Position numbers and translations under genes: made by a program. The notes under the pieces were generated by a model that saw nothing but the letters and a program-made list of their open reading frames with translations, was not told the origin of the DNA and ran no database searches. This document shows positions 6,206-8,689 of a DNA stretch of 8,689 bases, piece after piece (the first letter of the stretch is position 1; the number at the start of each line of letters is the position of its first letter). Where the stretch lies: positions 1 through 8,689 of the forward strand of contig CACZPE010000081.1 of assembly GCA_902782875.1 (NCBI GenBank). The letters run 5' to 3'. The stretch is from an uncultured Ruminococcus sp. (lineage in GTDB: Bacteria > Bacillota_A > Clostridia > Oscillospirales > Ruminococcaceae).

Positions 6206-7583
6206 CAGCATCGTTTCGGACTATTACAAGCTGAGTGTCGCGATACTTGCTGCTTCGCTGCTGTTTATTTCGGCGGTTATGGGCGCACACTGTGTACGCA
6301 CCATGCAGAAGAATGAAGAGGTTCATCTCAGGAATGCCGCGTCATATGCGGCCTACTGTGCGGTGCAGGCCTCTGGCGATATGGAAGAGCTTGATGATAT
6401 GTTTCGCAACGGAGCTTCCTGGTCTGACAGAGATATAATCTTGTTCGGCGATGACGGTGATGTCTTGGCGTGCTCCGAGGCATCGCCGTTTTATACAATA
6501 CGACTTACGGATTATTCCATGAAGCTTGTTGACAGAGAGGGCAACTACGCCTTTGATACTCTCGACGGCGTTTTTGAAGAAGCAAGGCCCTATGTGATAT
6601 ACCCCGTGGATGTCAACGGCAGGTCGTGCTTTGTCATCGTGTCAGATCCCGCTCCGTATGTGTTTGAGCTGCTTGCAAAGATGGCGCTGTATGTTATCGG
6701 CACTATGGCGCTGTGCCTTGCTGTGGCCGTAGCTATGCTCAGATTCTCGCTGAGCAGGATAATAAAGCCCGTAAGAGCTATGACTATAGCGGCAAAGCAC
6801 TTCGGCGAGGGCGATTTCTCGCAGAAGGTCAACGTGCAGGACCACAGCGAGATGGGCTTCCTTGCAAATACCCTCAACGATATGGCCCAGTCCCTGGCTG
6901 AGACCGATAACGAGAGAAAAAGCTTTGTCTCAAATGTATCACATGAGCTGAAAACGCCCATGACGACTATAGGCGGCTTTGTTGACGGCATACTTGACGG
7001 CACCATACCCCAGAGCGAGCACAGGTATTATCTGAGCATAGTATCTGATGAGATACAGAGACTCTCAAGACTCGTGCGCTCTATGCTCAACATATCAAAG
7101 TATGAATCCGGCGAGATCGAACTGTCAAAGCAGCACTTCAATCTCACGGAGCTCACTGTCAAGACAGTACTGCTCTTTGAGAAGAGGATAAACGCAAAAT
7201 ACGTTGACGTTATAGGCCTCGATGCGCCTGCGTACTATATATCCGCAGACAGTGACCTTATACAGCAGGTCATATACAACCTGACGGAGAATGCCGTGAA
7301 ATTCGTCAATGAGGAGGGGTATATCAGCTATACCTTTTCCGAAAAGGATGGCAATATAAGCCTTGCGATAAGAAACAGCGGCGAAGGCCTTAAAAAGAAC
7401 GAGATGAGCAAGGTGTTCGACAGATTCTATAAGACAGACGAATCAAGAGGAAAGGATACCACAGGTGTCGGACTCGGACTGTCTATCGTTCGTTCCATAA
7501 TCAAGCTGCACAACGGCACTATACTCGTGCGCAGCAGTGAGGGAGAGTATACCGAGTTTGAGTTCACGGTCCCTGTGGAATGA
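6198..7583 (+). CDS. Membrane sensor histidine kinase (HAMP, HisKA, HATPase)
   Basis: This is the likely partner kinase of the upstream regulator. The 461-residue protein has a first membrane helix (about 12-33), an extracytoplasmic sensor of about 125 residues, a second helix (about 160-182), a HAMP linker (about 183-236), and a HisKA domain with phospho-acceptor His249 in SHELKTP. An ATP-binding domain follows, with N-box Asn361 and Asn365 (NLTENAVK), the F-box region VFDRFYKTD, and G2 box GVGLGLSIV (423-431). The G1 box reads NSGEGL (393-398), with Asn where Asp is most common; this variant is seen in other Firmicute kinases. The sensor (including DIILFGDDGDVLACSE) may be PAS/Cache-like, which is inference. 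ATG 6198 overlaps the regulator stop, and only a weak GAAGAAG precedes it, consistent with translational coupling. Confidence 0.94.
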   Translation: MHNSIVSDYYKLSVAILAASLLFISAVMGAHCVRTMQKNEEVHLRNAASYAAYCAVQASGDMEELDDMFRNGASWSDRDIILFGDDGDVLACSEASPFYTIRLTDYSMKLVDREGNYAFDTLDGVFEEARPYVIYPVDVNGRSCFVIVSDPAPYVFELLAKMALYVIGTMALCLAVAVAMLRFSLSRIIKPVRAMTIAAKHFGEGDFSQKVNVQDHSEMGFLANTLNDMAQSLAETDNERKSFVSNVSHELKTPMTTIGGFVDGILDGTIPQSEHRYYLSIVSDEIQRLSRLVRSMLNISKYESGEIELSKQHFNLTELTVKTVLLFEKRINAKYVDVIGLDAPAYYISADSDLIQQVIYNLTENAVKFVNEEGYISYTFSEKDGNISLAIRNSGEGLKKNEMSKVFDRFYKTDESRGKDTTGVGLGLSIVRSIIKLHNGTILVRSSEGEYTEFEFTVPVE

Positions 7584-7605
7584 TACTGTCTTGCACAGGC
7601 AGTAT
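7583..7605 (+). promoter_or_regulatory. Hairpin between kinase and protease genes
   Basis: ATACTGTC (7583-7590) pairs with GGCAGTAT (7598-7605), 8 bp with one T-G pair, around a 7-nt loop starting at the last base of the kinase stop. No T-run follows, so it is not a typical terminator. The gap to the protease start is only 42 nt with no evident promoter, so the protease gene is probably co-transcribed. The hairpin may tune mRNA stability or protease expression relative to the kinase. Confidence 0.4.
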
Positions 7606-7625
7606 GATCTTGAAAGGAAATTCCC

Positions 7626-8689
7626 ATGAATGATGATATTTTCAGAGAAACAACATCTGATACCGGATTCGGTGCGGGTAATGATATGAATACCCCCGCT
7701 GCAGAGGTATCCGACAGCACATCTGCACAGAGCGCAGCAGAAGAGAGCGGCAGTATGAATACCGCTCAGGAGGAGCCTGTGCAGCAGGAGAACAATACGT
7801 CGGGTATACCGCCGTATCAGTCCTATCAGTCTGCAGGTGCCGAACAGGTGCATGAAGATAAACCTGCACAGGACGATACTTCTGTATTCGCGGAGAAGGA
7901 TTTCCGCCCGAAGGAATACAGCACCGCTCAGACATATGGTCAGGGCTTTGTGCCCCAGTATGGTGATCCCATGCAGTACGCCCGTCCGCAGGGCGTTCCG
8001 CCGTACGGATATGCGCAGAATGTGCAGAATATGCCCGGTCCGGGTCAGTACGGCCAGCCTCAGACGGGGGTACAGGATATGCGGTATAACGCTCCCTACG
8101 GTCAGGCTGGTATGTACAATTCCGTAAGCGGTCAGAACGGTGTACAGTACGGTGCTCCGCAATACGGTGCGCCGCGGTACGGACAGGCTGATAACAGCGG
8201 CTATGCACAGCGGACACCTCCGCAGTACAATGTGCCGCATTACGGATACGGTTATGAACAGCCGCCCCAGCCGCCGCTGGTACCCTCCGTTTCAGAGCCT
8301 GCAGGCAAGAAGAACACAAGCACGGCAGTCATGGTAATAATGGCGATCATAGTTGTGGTGCTTCTTTCGGCTGTTATGATAATACTTGCGATGAGGTCGA
8401 AGAACTCCACGGGGAGCGCTCTGGATCCGACTTCATCCGGCGGTCCTACTGAAAATGTCACCGTAAATATCGAGATGGATAAACGCCCCGCAGAGGACAA
8501 GAGCGACTATGAGGATGAGGAGAAGGGACTTTTCACCGTTCAGGGCGCAGTAAAGTATGCGCTCCCGTCGGTTGTATCCCTTTACGGATACAAGGAAGGC
8601 ACTCCTGCTCCTGTTACATCGGCTTCGGGCACGGTACTGTCAAAGGACGGGTATATCGTGACCAATGCCCATGTTGTAGATGATGTGGA
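7626..8689 (+). CDS. Membrane-anchored HtrA/DegP-like serine protease, 5' part
   Basis: The reading frame is open from ATG 7626 to the window end, so only the first 354 residues are seen. Residues 1-100 are polar and acidic, rich in Ser, Thr, Gln and Glu. Residues 104-210 are rich in Gln, Pro, Tyr and Gly with ten YG dipeptides and tandem QYGAP repeats. A membrane helix (about 234-256) follows Lys-Lys, then an acidic linker, and from about 303 the start of a trypsin-like domain: VQGAVKYALPSVVSLYG, then SGTVLSKDGYIVTNAHVVDDV with catalytic His349. The Asp, the Ser and any PDZ domain lie beyond the edge. AAGGA at 7614-7618 lies 7 nt before the ATG. The likely topology is tail inside, protease outside. 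HtrA proteases degrade misfolded envelope proteins; the nearby two-component genes suggest regulated envelope quality control. Confidence 0.88.
   Translation, partial: MNDDIFRETTSDTGFGAGNDMNTPAAEVSDSTSAQSAAEESGSMNTAQEEPVQQENNTSGIPPYQSYQSAGAEQVHEDKPAQDDTSVFAEKDFRPKEYSTAQTYGQGFVPQYGDPMQYARPQGVPPYGYAQNVQNMPGPGQYGQPQTGVQDMRYNAPYGQAGMYNSVSGQNGVQYGAPQYGAPRYGQADNSGYAQRTPPQYNVPHYGYGYEQPPQPPLVPSVSEPAGKKNTSTAVMVIMAIIVVVLLSAVMIILAMRSKNSTGSALDPTSSGGPTENVTVNIEMDKRPAEDKSDYEDEEKGLFTVQGAVKYALPSVVSLYGYKEGTPAPVTSASGTVLSKDGYIVTNAHVVDDV
8145..8189 (+). repeat. Tandem 15-bp repeats within the protease gene
   Basis: CAGTACGGTGCTCCG (8145-8159) is followed by CAATACGGTGCGCCG (8160-8174) and a more diverged third copy beginning CGGTACGGA. 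They encode QYGAP, QYGAP and RYGQA, part of the wider YG-rich tail. The copies differ mainly at third codon positions, which suggests that the protein repeat rather than the DNA repeat is being kept. Confidence 0.75.

Noticed and set aside
5507..6211. 234-codon open frame on the minus strand covering the whole response regulator gene
   Set aside because: The + strand encodes an intact receiver and winged-helix protein; the antisense frame is a by-product of codon bias and lacks a convincing ribosome-binding site.
7443..8240. 265-codon minus-strand open frame (and a second at 7642-8319) opposite the protease gene
   Set aside because: The + strand has a start with a ribosome-binding site, a membrane helix and a trypsin-like motif in one frame. 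The antisense products are Arg/His/Tyr-rich shadows of the repeats.

Overview
The window looks like chromosomal DNA of an anaerobic Firmicute of class Clostridia, most likely a Ruminococcus-like member of the Oscillospiraceae. This is inferred from the clustered sufCBDSU genes with a SufU-type protein, strong GGAGG ribosome-binding sites, moderate-GC genes with frequent ATA and AGA/AGG codons, and very AT-rich intergenic DNA. All recognised genes are on the + strand. I see no mobile element, CRISPR array, tRNA or rRNA, and nothing that clearly marks horizontal transfer.

Region 1 (1-245) holds the probable last codons of an upstream gene (1-36), an AT-rich stretch with TGTGCA-containing repeats, a good sigma-A-type promoter (156-184), and a short leader with two GC-rich hairpins before sufC.

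Region 2 (246-5316) is a complete SUF iron-sulfur cluster assembly operon: sufC (ATPase), sufB and sufD (scaffold pair), sufS (cysteine desulfurase) and sufU (zinc-dependent sulfur acceptor). The genes are tightly packed, sufS and sufU overlap, and a strong intrinsic terminator (5287-5316) closes the unit. SufS takes sulfur from cysteine, SufU accepts it, and the SufBC2D complex builds the cluster. The catalytic residues I can place are present. Two details stand out: a perfect 8-bp hairpin across the sufD stop codon, and a Leu in SufS where the family usually has a His before a conserved Arg.

Region 3 (5317-5503) is an AT-rich promoter region with a 16-bp palindrome.

Region 4 (5504-8689) encodes an OmpR/PhoB-type response regulator, an overlapping membrane histidine kinase, and the 5' part of a membrane-anchored HtrA/DegP-like serine protease that runs off the window end. 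The protease has a cytoplasmic N-terminal tail of about 230 residues, rich in Gln, Pro, Tyr and Gly with YG repeats. The order regulator, kinase, HtrA resembles the CssRS-HtrA and CiaRH-HtrA envelope-stress modules, so an envelope-stress role is a reasonable inference. I see no radically new system; the most unusual element is the protease tail.
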